A DNA stretch of 64,000 bases from M55B112 sp040903745 (GCA_040903745.1 JBBDUV010000006.1:1-64000), one strand, 5' to 3'; positions 50,762 to 60,433 are shown, counted from the first letter of the stretch. A program made the numbers and translations. Notes: generated by a model not told the origin, from the sequence alone.

Positions 50762-52573
50762 TTATGCAAGATGTTTCTCGAAATCATCCAGTTTAATGAT
50801 ATTTAGGATTGTTTTACCTCCCGGGGTGGTATTTGGATTGGAGCATGCAAATAAATTGTCTACCAACTCCTGCATCTCTTGTATCTCCAGCTGTCTGCCG
50901 TAAGGAATAGCGGCAGCGAATGCTGTCGACCGGGCTATTTTTTCATGCTGTTCAAGTTTCAGTTCTGACTGGAGGTTTTTATACTGTTCCAGCAATGTTT
51001 CAATGACTGACTTGATGTCATGAATGGCCGTATTGGCAGGAACAGAATGAATGATTACGCAATTTTGTCCAAAATCGCGTATCTCGAATCCCAGTTTCCC
51101 CATCTCGTCAATTAATTCAAGGCACAACCTGTAGTCATTGCTGTTGAGCTCCACGGTCTCCGGGAAGAGCGTATTTTGTGCATTTACTGAGTCTTTTTGC
51201 AGTGTTACAATGTTGTGTTCATACAGGATTCGTTCGTGTGCCCGTCGCTGATCGATAACCATTAGGCCCGATTTAACCGGTGTAAGTATATATTTACCTT
51301 TAAGTTGAAGGTAGCGAATCTCATTACGGGCTATTTCGTTTTCCGACCCGGAAAAGCCAAATCCCGGAGAGAGATCCTGGTTATTTCTTGTATCGTAAAG
51401 CTTCTGCCAGTCCTGATGAACCGACCTTCGTTCATGGTCAGGTCCGAATGAACCATGTTCGCTCTTCTTAAAAGGATTATAATTCCTGTCGATGTTCTCT
51501 TTCGGAATAGAAATATCCTGGTCCCTTTTCAAGACGGGAATATCGATGATTCCCTCCTTGCTGAAATCAAGGGTTGGTGATAGATTATGTCTGCCGATTG
51601 CTTCTCTGGTGGTTGCAAGCAAAATTTGCCAGATGGATCTTTCGTCTTCGAACTTGATCTCTGTTTTGGTAGGATGGATATTGATATCGATGCTCGACGG
51701 ATCGATATCAAAATAGATAAAGTAGCTTGGAAAATGATCCGGTGGCAGAATATCTTCGTATGCTTTCATGATGGCTTTATGAAAATAGGGGTGTTTCATG
51801 AAGCGTTGGTTCACAAAAAGGAACTGTTCTCCGAAGGTCTTTTTTGCAAGTTCCGGCTTGCCGATGAATCCGGATATTTTGACAATACTGGTTTCTGTCT
51901 CAATAGTAATCAGGTTTTGTTGTATCTGTTTTCCAATGACACCTGCTATCCTGGATTTCAAATTACCCGGTGGGAGATTTAAGACCTCCGTATTATTGTG
52001 GATCAGCTGGAATTCAACATCCGGATAGGCCAGTGCTGTATGGTTGAACTCTGTAATGATATGGCGCAGCTCTGTCTGATCGGTTTTTAGGAATTTTCTT
52101 CTTGCAGGGACATTGAAGAAGAGATTTTTAACCGAGATATTCGTTCCGACAGGGATGCTGTCCTTTTCCTGCGATTCAATTCTTGAACCACTTATACGTA
52201 TGTGGGTGCCAAGATCGTCTGCAACAGACCTTGTCTTCAACGATACCCCGGCAATGGCTGCAATGGAGGCAAGCGCTTCGCCACGAAACCCCATTGTACG
52301 AATGGCGAACAGATCTTTGGCGTCGGAGATCTTAGATGTGGCATGGCGCTCAAAGCATAAACGAGCATCGTTTTCCGACATTCCTCTTCCATTGTCGAGC
52401 ACCTGTATATAGGTTTTTCCGGCGTCTTTTACCCTTACGGTAACTGAACCGGCACCGGCATCAATAGAATTTTCAATGAGTTCTTTTACAACAGAGGCGG
52501 GCCTCTGAATAACTTCTCCGGCAGCAATTTGGTTCGCTACGGAATCGGGCAGTAATTGGATGATGTCTGACAT
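50762..52573 (-). CDS. mutL: DNA mismatch repair protein MutL
   Basis: 603 residues. The GHKL ATPase half is standard: IAAGEVIQRPASVVKELIEN, SIDAGA, DNGRGM and GFRGEALASIAAI. The C-terminal dimer domain has a worn version of the endonuclease motif: D441-Q-R-R-A-H-E-R-I-L-Y-E instead of DQHAxxExxxxE, so the metal-binding histidine is Arg. The later CPHGRP-like motif is also not recognisable (CSNPNTTPGGKT). MutL couples mismatch recognition by MutS to strand removal. It starts immediately after a small membrane-protein gene with no gap. Confidence 0.95.
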   Translation of the reverse strand: MSDIIQLLPDSVANQIAAGEVIQRPASVVKELIENSIDAGAGSVTVRVKDAGKTYIQVLDNGRGMSENDARLCFERHATSKISDAKDLFAIRTMGFRGEALASIAAIAGVSLKTRSVADDLGTHIRISGSRIESQEKDSIPVGTNISVKNLFFNVPARRKFLKTDQTELRHIITEFNHTALAYPDVEFQLIHNNTEVLNLPPGNLKSRIAGVIGKQIQQNLITIETETSIVKISGFIGKPELAKKTFGEQFLFVNQRFMKHPYFHKAIMKAYEDILPPDHFPSYFIYFDIDPSSIDINIHPTKTEIKFEDERSIWQILLATTREAIGRHNLSPTLDFSKEGIIDIPVLKRDQDISIPKENIDRNYNPFKKSEHGSFGPDHERRSVHQDWQKLYDTRNNQDLSPGFGFSGSENEIARNEIRYLQLKGKYILTPVKSGLMVIDQRRAHERILYEHNIVTLQKDSVNAQNTLFPETVELNSNDYRLCLELIDEMGKLGFEIRDFGQNCVIIHSVPANTAIHDIKSVIETLLEQYKNLQSELKLEQHEKIARSTAFAAAIPYGRQLEIQEMQELVDNLFACSNPNTTPGGKTILNIIKLDDFEKHLA

Positions 52574-52858
52574 TTATCTGTAAAACAATAGATAGGCAAG
52601 TAGCATTAAAGCAGCAGCAATGACCAAAAGGCGAAGATTAGATTCGCGGCCAGCCTTGCGGCTCTTCACACGGTTATATTGCCGGAAGGCGCCCCGGGTT
52701 ATGGTCGAAGAACTGCGGCTGAGAGAAATCTCATGACCCAGTTCTGCCTTGATCCTTCTGACCCTCTCCTCACGTGCTTCCTTTTCAGGATCCCAATACA
52801 ATGGTTTGTAATTGAAACGATTGGGCTCATTTACCTTGAAAAATCGTGGTATTCCCAT
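52574..52858 (-). CDS. Small C-terminal-anchored membrane protein
   Basis: 94 residues from the ATG at 52858 (MGIPRFFKVNEPNRFNYKPL). The frame continues upstream to 53158, but that part overlaps gmhA and is a shadow. The middle is highly charged (DPEKEAREERVRRIKAELGH). The C-terminal 20 residues are one membrane helix (LRLLVIAAALMLLAYLLFYR), giving a tail-anchored layout. No known function. It abuts mutL exactly and shares its promoter. Confidence 0.75.
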   Translation of the reverse strand: MGIPRFFKVNEPNRFNYKPLYWDPEKEAREERVRRIKAELGHEISLSRSSSTITRGAFRQYNRVKSRKAGRESNLRLLVIAAALMLLAYLLFYR

Positions 52859-52876
52859 TTTTGTTGTTTTACTGTA

Positions 52877-52884
52877 CAAAGGTA
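52877..52884 (-). promoter_or_regulatory. Promoter of the mutL-rhomboid unit
   Basis: The minus strand reads TACCTTTG, a perfect -7 box, 18 bases before the ATG at 52858. A -33 TTG is not clear. It is back-to-back with the gmhA promoter 40 bases away. Confidence 0.45.
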
Positions 52885-52921
52885 CCAAATATTTTTTATG
52901 GTAAGAATCTTCAGGATTGTT

Positions 52922-52929
52922 TACTTTTG
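52922..52929 (+). promoter_or_regulatory. gmhA promoter -7 box
   Basis: TACTTTTG fits TAnnTTTG, 16 bases before the gmhA ATG at 52946. The -33 region is weak. Confidence 0.45.
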
Positions 52930-52945
52930 ATGAAAATTTATTGTA

Positions 52946-53521
52946 ATGCAGAAAATCATTATCCAAAAGCTCAGGGAAGCAGCCGACGCCCTTGAAAAAT
53001 TCATGAATACTGCAACAGCTATCGAAGCTCTCGAAGAGGCAGTCAATGTGATGACAGTCTCTCTGAATAATGAAGGAAAAATCATATCCTGCGGAAATGG
53101 TGGTTCCATGTGCGATGCCATGCACTTTGCCCAGGAGCTTACAGGCAGGTATAAGCATGAACGTCCCTCACTCCCTGCCATCAGCATATCCGATCCGTCG
53201 CATATTACTTGTGTGGGGAATGACTATGGTTTTGACCGCATTTTCTCACGCTTCATTGAAGGAATAGGTTCAAAGGGAGACGTTCTGCTGGCGATTAGTA
53301 CAAGTGGTAATTCGGCAAATGTTATAAAGGCAGCTGAAGCAGCCCTTGAAAAGGGAATGAAGGTAGTGGCGCTGACGGGTAAATCGGGTGGTCTTCTGGG
53401 GAAAATCGCTGATGTGGAGATTCGTGTTGATGGGCCAAAATTCAGTGACCGGGTGCAGGAGATACATATTCAGGTGATACATATTTTGATCGAAATGATC
53501 GAAAAGGAGGTACTGGGTTAA
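52946..53521 (+). CDS. gmhA: Phosphoheptose isomerase
   Basis: 191 residues, one SIS domain. IISCGNGGSMCDAMHFAQEL, the substrate-binding SISDPSHITCVGNDYGFDRIF and LLAISTSGNSANVIKA match GmhA. It converts sedoheptulose 7-phosphate to D-glycero-D-manno-heptose 7-phosphate for lipopolysaccharide core heptose, in the cytoplasm. The DnaA-associated relative DiaA is similar, but the GNDYGFD segment favours GmhA. It is divergent from the mutL unit. Confidence 0.9.
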   Translation: MQKIIIQKLREAADALEKFMNTATAIEALEEAVNVMTVSLNNEGKIISCGNGGSMCDAMHFAQELTGRYKHERPSLPAISISDPSHITCVGNDYGFDRIFSRFIEGIGSKGDVLLAISTSGNSANVIKAAEAALEKGMKVVALTGKSGGLLGKIADVEIRVDGPKFSDRVQEIHIQVIHILIEMIEKEVLG

Positions 53522-53627
53522 AATTGGCCCAAAACTTGCATGCTGTAAAGTAAAAGTAATAATAGTTGGTTGCATTATGGTGCGGACGCCTGATCCGGAC
53601 CCTGGTTGCATTTTTTACGGGCTTAAA

Positions 53628-54299
53628 ATGAGGAGTTACAAAGCGCATATTGCAGTATGTTTAATAAGTCTGATGGTTGTGTCCTGTGGGGTTGACGGTG
53701 ATCCGGGACATTGTTATTTTTCGCTTGATTGGGAGTACTATAGTGAAGATTATGGCGTTTATTATTATGAAGACAACAACCCTGATTTTCCAAAATATGG
53801 GGAAAGTAAAGAGGGGTATGGAAGGAGTAATTCATACTTTTCAGAACACGATTCAGGTATTATAAACTCAGAAGAAATTGTGGCAGGGCAATATTACGAG
53901 AGTTATCCTGGAAGCTACAATTACTTTTACGAATCCCAGGATTCAATGAACTGGTATCAGCATTTCGGTTTTTATGAGCTTAAGCACAATTTGGGGACAC
54001 CAGGAGGACTTCTACACGATGGACTTGACGGGGCAGATACTTACTTTGAACTTTACCTGTATGTTAAGGTCAGAAAAGGTTTGGACCACACCGGTGGTCT
54101 TAAGTCATTACAAACAGAGCAGCCCTTTGTCATATCACATTCAGAAGAGAACCCCATTGAAGGTATACAGGGTAAACTCACCCGTTCGGGACGAATAATT
54201 CATGGGGATACACTGCGTATTGAGACCATGCAATGGGAGCAGACTAAAGGGGATTGGACGTTGCGTATCGAAGAGACAATGAAGATTTACAAGAAGTAG
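53628..54299 (+). CDS. Hypothetical tyrosine-rich lipoprotein
   Basis: 223 residues from the ATG at 53628 (MRSYKAHIAVCLISLMVVSC). The frame starts upstream at 53577, but the lipobox VVSC fits the inner start. The mature part is very rich in Tyr, Ser, Asp and Glu (DWEYYSEDYGVYYYEDNN and later YESYPGSYNYFYESQDSMNW). The end is a beta-rich segment (HGDTLRIETMQWEQ). No known family is recognised. It ends just before a strong intrinsic terminator. Confidence 0.7.
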   Translation: MRSYKAHIAVCLISLMVVSCGVDGDPGHCYFSLDWEYYSEDYGVYYYEDNNPDFPKYGESKEGYGRSNSYFSEHDSGIINSEEIVAGQYYESYPGSYNYFYESQDSMNWYQHFGFYELKHNLGTPGGLLHDGLDGADTYFELYLYVKVRKGLDHTGGLKSLQTEQPFVISHSEENPIEGIQGKLTRSGRIIHGDTLRIETMQWEQTKGDWTLRIEETMKIYKK

Positions 54300-54329
54300 T
54301 AATTGTTGGTAGCTTATAGTAAAAAAACT

Positions 54330-54362
54330 ATGCCTTTCCGGTAAACGGGGAGGCATTTTTTT
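54330..54362 (+). terminator. Intrinsic terminator after the Tyr-rich lipoprotein
   Basis: ATGCCTTTCCG (54330-54340), loop GTAAA, CGGGGAGGCAT (54346-54356) form an 11-bp stem with two G-U pairs, followed by six Ts. Confidence 0.85.
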
Positions 54363-54519
54363 GGATTATGGTCGATATTTCCTTTCTCATCACATTAACA
54401 GGAGTAGGTGGTTCATGGAGAGAGGATTTAGTGTCCGAAATCACAGAAATATGCATCCGAAATTAAAGGAATATGCACCCGGAAACCAGCTATTATATAT
54501 TAATCAACAGATACAATAT

Positions 54520-56058
54520 ATGCTTATCAAAGCTTATGGCAGTGCGGTTCATGGGATCAGTGCAACCACGATTACCATTGAGGTGAACATCACCCATGGG
54601 ATACGCTTTTTTATGGTCGGACTGGCCGACAGTGCCGTGAGGGAGAGTCAGAAAAGGATCGAATCGGCCATTGTCAACAACGGTCTCGACTGGCCCCGTA
54701 CACGGGTGGTGGTGAATATGGCTCCGGCCGATATCCGCAAGGAGGGTGCCGCCTACGATCTTCCGCTGGCCCTGGCGATCCTCTCGGCTTCGAAACAGTT
54801 GCGGGAGGATGGGTTTTCCGATTATATGATCATGGGTGAACTGTCGCTCGACGGGTCGGTGCAGAATGTGCGGGGGGTGCTGCCGATGGCACTGCGGGCC
54901 AAAAAGGAGGGGTTCAAGGGGATTATCATACCAAGTGCCAATGCAAAAGAGGCGGCGGTGGTGGAGGGGCTCGATGTGATCGGTGTGAGAAACCTGAAGG
55001 AGGCTTTTGGGTTTTTGGCTGGAACAGGAACCATTGAGCCGACCCGCGTTAATATCCGTGAGGAATTCCTGAAAAACCTGGAGCATTATGACCTGAACTT
55101 TTCTGATGTGAAGGGTCAGGAGGCGGTGAAGCGGGCACTGATGATTGCCGCATGTGGAAAGCATAATGCGGTGATGGTCGGTCCTCCAGGCTCGGGAAAG
55201 ACGATGCTTGCCAAGCGGATGCCCTCGATCATTACCCCAATGACCATTGAAGAGGCGTTGGAGACAACGAAAATCCACTCCGTGGCTGGAAAGATGAACA
55301 GGGATTGCGGATTGGTGACGCAGCGGCCCTTCAGGGCGCCCCACCATACGATCTCGCATATTGCGTTGGTAGGAGGCGGAAATTCGCCACAGCCGGGGGA
55401 GATCTCACTGGCCCATAATGGCGTACTGTTTATGGATGAACTACCAGAATTTCAGCGCAATACACTGGAGGTGCTGCGGCAACCGATGGAGGATCGGTTC
55501 ATCACTGTGAGCAGGGCAAAATTTACGGTGAATTATCCGGCAAATTTTGTTTTAATCGCTTCAATGAACCCCTGTCCGTGTGGCTTTTACAACCACCCGG
55601 AGAAGGAGTGTGCCTGCAGCAATGGTATGGTGAAGAGCTACCTGAATAAGGTTTCGGGTCCATTGCTTGACAGGATCGATATCCATATTGAGGTGGTGCC
55701 GGTCCCCTTTAAGCAGCTGTCGGAACTGCGCGATGCCGAACCCAGTGAGGTGATCCGCAAAAGGGTTATAAAAGGTGCAGCGGTGCAGGAAAAAAGATTT
55801 GCAGGCATCAAAGGGGTGTATGCCAATTCTCAGATGACTCCGGCGTTGCTCAGGAAATATTGCATTCTCGGGACTGACAGTCAGGCGATCCTGAAAAATG
55901 CAATGGAGAAGCTGGGGCTTTCGGCGCGGGCCTATGACCGTATTCTGAAAGTATCACGAACAATAGCTGACCTGGAGGAGGCCGACTACATTGAGCCTTC
56001 ACATGTGGCCGAAGCGGTGAACTACAGGAACCTCGACAGGGAGGGTTGGGCAGGATAA
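54520..56058 (+). CDS. comM: YifB/ComM-family Mg-chelatase-like AAA+ ATPase
   Basis: 512 residues from the ATG at 54520 (MLIKAYGSAVHGISATTITI); the longer frame from a TTG at 54361 overlaps the terminator. The N-terminal ChlI-like domain has ESQKRIESAIVNNG and MAPADIRKEGAAYDLPLALA. The AAA+ core has Walker A GPPGSGKTMLAKRMP, Walker B VLFMDELPEF, and a zinc-binding CPCGFYNHPEKECAC. The C-terminal domain has LSARAYDRILKVSRTIADLE. In other bacteria ComM drives branch migration during natural transformation. It is GC-richer than its neighbours. Confidence 0.93.
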   Translation: MLIKAYGSAVHGISATTITIEVNITHGIRFFMVGLADSAVRESQKRIESAIVNNGLDWPRTRVVVNMAPADIRKEGAAYDLPLALAILSASKQLREDGFSDYMIMGELSLDGSVQNVRGVLPMALRAKKEGFKGIIIPSANAKEAAVVEGLDVIGVRNLKEAFGFLAGTGTIEPTRVNIREEFLKNLEHYDLNFSDVKGQEAVKRALMIAACGKHNAVMVGPPGSGKTMLAKRMPSIITPMTIEEALETTKIHSVAGKMNRDCGLVTQRPFRAPHHTISHIALVGGGNSPQPGEISLAHNGVLFMDELPEFQRNTLEVLRQPMEDRFITVSRAKFTVNYPANFVLIASMNPCPCGFYNHPEKECACSNGMVKSYLNKVSGPLLDRIDIHIEVVPVPFKQLSELRDAEPSEVIRKRVIKGAAVQEKRFAGIKGVYANSQMTPALLRKYCILGTDSQAILKNAMEKLGLSARAYDRILKVSRTIADLEEADYIEPSHVAEAVNYRNLDREGWAG

Positions 56059-56228
56059 CTTCCAGGCAAATAGTAGGGCCATTATTGAACAATTTGCCTG
56101 TTATACGTTTATTACTCTATACGCCATCATTTTTTTTCCTGTGCTAAATACTTTATATCATTTTATTCAATGATAGGGACAGGAGAAACAGGATGGATAT
56201 AATATTTAATTAGTTAAGAAGATTTACA

Positions 56229-56891
56229 GTGAATACATTAACAACAGTGGACAGGTTTATTACAGAGCGTGTAAAGCATTTGAATGAATCAACCTATATA
56301 TTGCGTTTTTCCAGGGGAGGTATGGATTTTAAGCCTGGTCAGCACATCAAATTGGGAATTAAAGGTTCCGGTCAGCACAGGGAGTATTCGATATACAGCA
56401 GCCCGGATAGTGCCTCGCTTGAGGTGCTTATAAAGGAGGTTGATTTCGGATTGGTGAGCACCCAGCTGAAAAATGTAAAGCCCTGTGATGAGTTGAGTGT
56501 TAAGGGACCGTTTGGGTTTTTCCTGACCGATGCAAAACCAAAGCAGGGAGAAAAACTTCTCTTTATCGCTTCCGGCACTGGGATCGCTCCTTTTCACAGT
56601 TATATCCTCTCTCACCCGGAGGCTGATTACCGGTTGATTCACGGAATAAGGAATATCAATGAGGCTTACGAACGGGAGCATTATAAAGCGGGACGTTATT
56701 TTTCCTGTACCTCCAGGGGGAACAAAGGGGATTTCAGAGGTCGTATCACTGATTACCTTCTGACCAACATAGAAGAAAAGGCAGATAAAGTCTATCTTTG
56801 CGGGAACAGCAGTATGATCTATGATGCCATGGATATTCTCAGAGCGCTGGGATACAGGCATGATCAATTATTTACAGAGGTTTACTTTTAG
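56229..56891 (+). CDS. FAD/NAD(P)-binding ferredoxin reductase-like oxidoreductase
   Basis: 220 residues from a GTG start. The FAD domain has the RxYS motif (HREYSIYS) and FKPGQHIKL. The pyridine-nucleotide domain has FIASGTGIAPFHSY and VYLCGNSSMIYDAMDIL. There is no ferredoxin-type 2Fe-2S domain, so it resembles bare ferredoxin-NADP reductase. It moves electrons between NAD(P)H and a small carrier in the cytoplasm; the carrier is unknown. It is monocistronic between comM and mtaB. Confidence 0.88.
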   Translation: MNTLTTVDRFITERVKHLNESTYILRFSRGGMDFKPGQHIKLGIKGSGQHREYSIYSSPDSASLEVLIKEVDFGLVSTQLKNVKPCDELSVKGPFGFFLTDAKPKQGEKLLFIASGTGIAPFHSYILSHPEADYRLIHGIRNINEAYEREHYKAGRYFSCTSRGNKGDFRGRITDYLLTNIEEKADKVYLCGNSSMIYDAMDILRALGYRHDQLFTEVYF

Positions 56892-57089
56892 TTTTTTATG
56901 GTTGATGGGAGCAAGTCACCGGTGGAAAGAGTGAGAATAGAAACAGAATAGTCAATTGTCTGTAATTTATTAACATTTTAATTGTGAGGCAACAAGTTGC
57001 CAGTAGTCTGAGTAATATTTATATTACAGTATATTAAGTAGTGATAGAAAGAAAACTAAGCTAAGTATTTAAGTGAAGGATTAATATAG

Positions 57090-58382
57090 ATGAGGGTTCT
57101 GAAAAAGGTTTCGTTCAAAACGTTGGGTTGCAGATTGAACCAGTTTGAGACCGATGCACTGGTCACCGGTTTTCACAATGCCGGTTACCAGGTGGTGAAT
57201 TTTGGTGAAGATGCGGACGTTACAGTCATCAATACCTGCACTGTCACCAATCAGAGCGACCATAAATCGCGACATACCATTCGCCACGCAGCAGCCAGGA
57301 ACAGAAATGCCCTTGTTGTTGTGACCGGTTGTATGGCAGATAATTACAAGGAGAAGCTGGAGGGTCAGGAGCAGATCACCTATGTGGTGGACAACGACCA
57401 TAAAAACAGTATTGTGGAGCTGGTCGACAGCCATTTTTCCGGCGAACTGATTCATCCCGATAAACTACCGGGTAACAGGTTTGGGTTTGACACGGTACAG
57501 AAGAGTTTGCACACAAGGACATCGGTAAAAATTCAGGATGGATGCGATAACTTTTGTACTTTCTGCATTATCCCCACTGTACGGGGAAGGGCAGTTAGCA
57601 GGCCGCTAAACGATATCCTGGATAATGTCCGGCAGGTTGTTGACAACGGCTTTAAGGAGGTGGTTATCACCGGTGTAAATATCGGCAGGTATGATCACAA
57701 TGGAACAACATTTGAGAAGGTCATTGAACAGCTGCTGGAGCTGCCCGGCGACTTCAGGGTGAGGATCTCCTCCTTGGAGCCCGACGGATTCAGTGACCAT
57801 TTTCACCAGCTGTTCAGTCACCCGAAACTAACTCCCCACCTCCACCTTTGCCTGCAGAGTGGTTCGGAACAGGTGCTTTTAAAAATGCGGCGGATGTACA
57901 CTGCCCGGCACTTTATGGAAACGATCGAACGGTTCAGGGATGCGATCCCCGGGTTTAATTTTTCTACGGATGTTATTGTTGGTTTTCCAGGGGAGAGCGA
58001 CGAGGATTTCCGGCATACAGTTGATTTTGTGAGAAACGCCCGGTTTTCGCATGTGCATACATTTCGGTATTCCAGGAGGACGGGGACCCGGGCCGACAGG
58101 ATGAAGGAGCAGGTGCCGGGAAGGGTGATGGCGGAGCGGAGTGAGGTGATTCGTAAGGTATCGGAGGAGATGAGGTTGGATTATATGAGATCCATGGTTG
58201 GGAAGCGACAGCGGGTATTGATTGAGAAGGTGGATGGTAATCTGGTTGCCACAGGATATGGTGAGCATTATTTGCCTGTTCATTTCAGGGTTGAGGAGCC
58301 AACCACGAACCGTTTTGTTGATGTGGTGATGAGCGATATTCAGTTTGGAGAGGAGCCCGTGATGAAAGCAGAAATAATATAA
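57090..58382 (+). CDS. mtaB: tRNA t6A37 methylthiotransferase
   Basis: 430 residues. The N-terminal MTTase domain has FKTLGCRLNQFETDAL, VINTCTVTNQSDHKSR and VVTGCMAD with three cluster cysteines. The radical-SAM motif CDNFCTFCIIP follows near residue 151, then SLEPDGFSDHF and FSTDVIVGFPGESDEDF. A TRAM domain closes the protein. MtaB adds a methylthio group to t6A37 of lysine tRNA. It overlaps no gene but is 11 bases upstream of lipA, another radical-SAM sulfur-insertion enzyme. Confidence 0.93.
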   Translation: MRVLKKVSFKTLGCRLNQFETDALVTGFHNAGYQVVNFGEDADVTVINTCTVTNQSDHKSRHTIRHAAARNRNALVVVTGCMADNYKEKLEGQEQITYVVDNDHKNSIVELVDSHFSGELIHPDKLPGNRFGFDTVQKSLHTRTSVKIQDGCDNFCTFCIIPTVRGRAVSRPLNDILDNVRQVVDNGFKEVVITGVNIGRYDHNGTTFEKVIEQLLELPGDFRVRISSLEPDGFSDHFHQLFSHPKLTPHLHLCLQSGSEQVLLKMRRMYTARHFMETIERFRDAIPGFNFSTDVIVGFPGESDEDFRHTVDFVRNARFSHVHTFRYSRRTGTRADRMKEQVPGRVMAERSEVIRKVSEEMRLDYMRSMVGKRQRVLIEKVDGNLVATGYGEHYLPVHFRVEEPTTNRFVDVVMSDIQFGEEPVMKAEII

Positions 58383-58393
58383 GAGGAAATACT

Positions 58394-59254
58394 ATGGAGG
58401 CGAGAGATACAGTATTCAGGTTGCCGCGCTGGATGAAGGTGCCGATGCCGAAAGGGGAGAACTATTCGAAAGTAAGAAACCTTATACAGGAGCACCAGCT
58501 GAACACGATCTGCACCAGCGGGAATTGTCCGAACAAGGGGGAGTGCTGGAACGCAGGTACGGCCAGTTTTATGATCATGGGATCGAAATGCACGCGGAAC
58601 TGCAGGTTCTGTTATGTGGAGAACCTGATTCCTGATCCGCTCGACTGGGAGGAGCCGGGCCGTTTGGCGGATACAATCAGAACACTGGAATTGAAGCATG
58701 CGGTTATTACCTCTGTGAACCGCGACGACCTGAAGGATGGAGGGGCGCGGTTCTGGGCAGCTACGATAAAAATGATCAAACTCAGAAACCCGGAAACAAC
58801 CCTGGAGGTGCTCATTCCCGATTTCAAGGGAGTGGAAGAGCATGTTCAGGTTGTGATCGATGCCGGACCGGAGGTGATCTCGCACAATGTTGAGACCGTG
58901 GAACGGCTGACGCCCAGGATCAGAAGCAATTCGTATTACCATACAAGCCTGAAGGTGATACAACAGGTTGCAGGTTCCGGGATCGTACCCAAATCGGGAA
59001 TCATGCTCGGACTTGGGGAGCGGGAAGAGGAGGTTCTTCAGACCATGCGCGATTTGAAGGATGCAGGATGCAGGGTGGTAACCATCGGTCAGTACCTACA
59101 GCCCGATTCAAGCCTGGCAAAGGTAGAGGAGTATGTCAGACCGGAAGTGTTCGAGTACTATAGGATTGAAGGGTTAAAAATGGGCTTCACCTTTGTTGAG
59201 AGTCATCCGCTGGTAAGGTCATCTTATCACGCAGAGAAGCATGTGAACGGTTAA
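58394..59254 (+). CDS. lipA: Lipoyl synthase
   Basis: 286 residues. The auxiliary 4Fe-4S motif CTSGNCPNKGEC (about residues 37-48) is followed by the radical-SAM motif CTRNCRFCYV near residue 67. VEERLTPRIRSN-like VERLTPRIRSNSY and TIGQYLQPDSS are family signatures. It inserts two sulfurs into octanoyl groups on dehydrogenase E2 and GcvH proteins. It is in a unit with mtaB. lipB is not present here. Confidence 0.96.
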   Translation: MEARDTVFRLPRWMKVPMPKGENYSKVRNLIQEHQLNTICTSGNCPNKGECWNAGTASFMIMGSKCTRNCRFCYVENLIPDPLDWEEPGRLADTIRTLELKHAVITSVNRDDLKDGGARFWAATIKMIKLRNPETTLEVLIPDFKGVEEHVQVVIDAGPEVISHNVETVERLTPRIRSNSYYHTSLKVIQQVAGSGIVPKSGIMLGLGEREEEVLQTMRDLKDAGCRVVTIGQYLQPDSSLAKVEEYVRPEVFEYYRIEGLKMGFTFVESHPLVRSSYHAEKHVNG

Positions 59255-59274
59255 TCAGTGCACTATACTGCTCT

Positions 59275-60297
59275 TTAGTTCTCAAGCCTGCTCGTTTGAA
59301 CAAGTTTCCCCTTTTTGTTGAGGGTGATATATTCTTTTACCCGGTCGATAGAGATGATATACCGGGTATTTAGTTTAGGTTCATCGAACGAATATTGTAC
59401 CTCTCCTTTCAGAACATCAGCCTTCAAAGGTTTTAGTATTCCCCGGTCTGTCTCCAGGTTGATCAGTTCAGCCGGGAACGATTCCCAAGCTTCGAGATAG
59501 GTTTCCAGCTCATAGTTAAGGCAGCATTTCAGTTTGCCGCACTGACCGGCAAGCCGGGAAGCATTCAGGGAGAGATCCTGATTTCGCGCAGCACTTGTCT
59601 TTACAGAGTTTAATTCCGTTTTCCAGGTGGAGCAGCAGAGTTCCCTGCCGCATGAGCCTATCCCACCTGTGCGGGCTGCATTCTGCCGGGCTCCGATCTG
59701 TCGCATCTCAATCTTCATTTTGAATTCATGCATATACCGCTTCAGCAGCTCTCTGAAGTCAACCCTGTCGTCGGCTGTATAGTAAACAGTTAACTTCTTG
59801 CCATCCCCTCTGAATTCAACATCACCAATGCTCATTTTCAGGTTCAGAGAGGCCGCTATTTCGCGACATTTCAACAGTGCTGGCCGGTCATTCTTCCTGG
59901 CTTCCAGCCACTTTTCCGTATCAGCCTCATTGGCAATCCTGTAGACCTGGTTCAGTTCAGCGTTTTTTCTTCCGCTGCCTTTTTTGTCGAACTGTTGTTT
60001 TGCCAAAGCACCTGTCAGAGAGACGGTACCCACATCATGCCCACCTTCAATATCAACAACAACGCGCTCGTCCTTATTCAGACGCAGGTTTCTGCTGTTT
60101 CGGAAAAAATCCTTGTGGTTGTTCTTGAACCTTATTTCAAAAATTTCCTCTTCTAACTTCAGGTTATTCAGATCCTTCATCCAATCATAGGTAGCAAGCA
60201 TTCCTGCCCTTGTCTTCAATTGGGCAAGGTAAAGTTGCTCCTGTTCCGGAGTCTGGTCACTTTTCCCACATCCACATCCGTTGCTGCAACACGACAT
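59275..60297 (-). CDS. ricT: RicT/YaaT-type PSP1-domain protein
   Basis: 340 residues. The PSP1 C-terminal domain is clear: ELNQVYRIANEADTEKW, YYTADDRVDFRELLKRY, QIGARQNAARTGGIGSCGRE and LCCSTW, and QCGKLKCCLNYELE. An extra N-terminal Cys-rich stretch MSCCSNGCGCGKSDQ may bind metal. In Bacillus subtilis RicT joins RicA and RicF to direct RNase Y and competence, and carries iron-sulfur clusters. The role in Bacteroidota is not defined. It converges on lipA. Confidence 0.85.
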   Translation of the reverse strand: MSCCSNGCGCGKSDQTPEQEQLYLAQLKTRAGMLATYDWMKDLNNLKLEEEIFEIRFKNNHKDFFRNSRNLRLNKDERVVVDIEGGHDVGTVSLTGALAKQQFDKKGSGRKNAELNQVYRIANEADTEKWLEARKNDRPALLKCREIAASLNLKMSIGDVEFRGDGKKLTVYYTADDRVDFRELLKRYMHEFKMKIEMRQIGARQNAARTGGIGSCGRELCCSTWKTELNSVKTSAARNQDLSLNASRLAGQCGKLKCCLNYELETYLEAWESFPAELINLETDRGILKPLKADVLKGEVQYSFDEPKLNTRYIISIDRVKEYITLNKKGKLVQTSRLEN

Positions 60298-60433
60298 ATT
60301 AATTTTAATTTAGATTAATTAAATATAAGTACAAAAGTGAGAAATTTATTTTGATAATCAAAATCATTGTTGTGAAAAGAGCATTATAATTGTTTGCAGC
60401 AATTATTTATTTAGATTCTATGAACAAAATTTT

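Noticed and set aside
52859..53158. N-terminal extension of the small membrane protein
   Set aside because: Runs antisense through gmhA; Cys/His-rich and without an own start signal.
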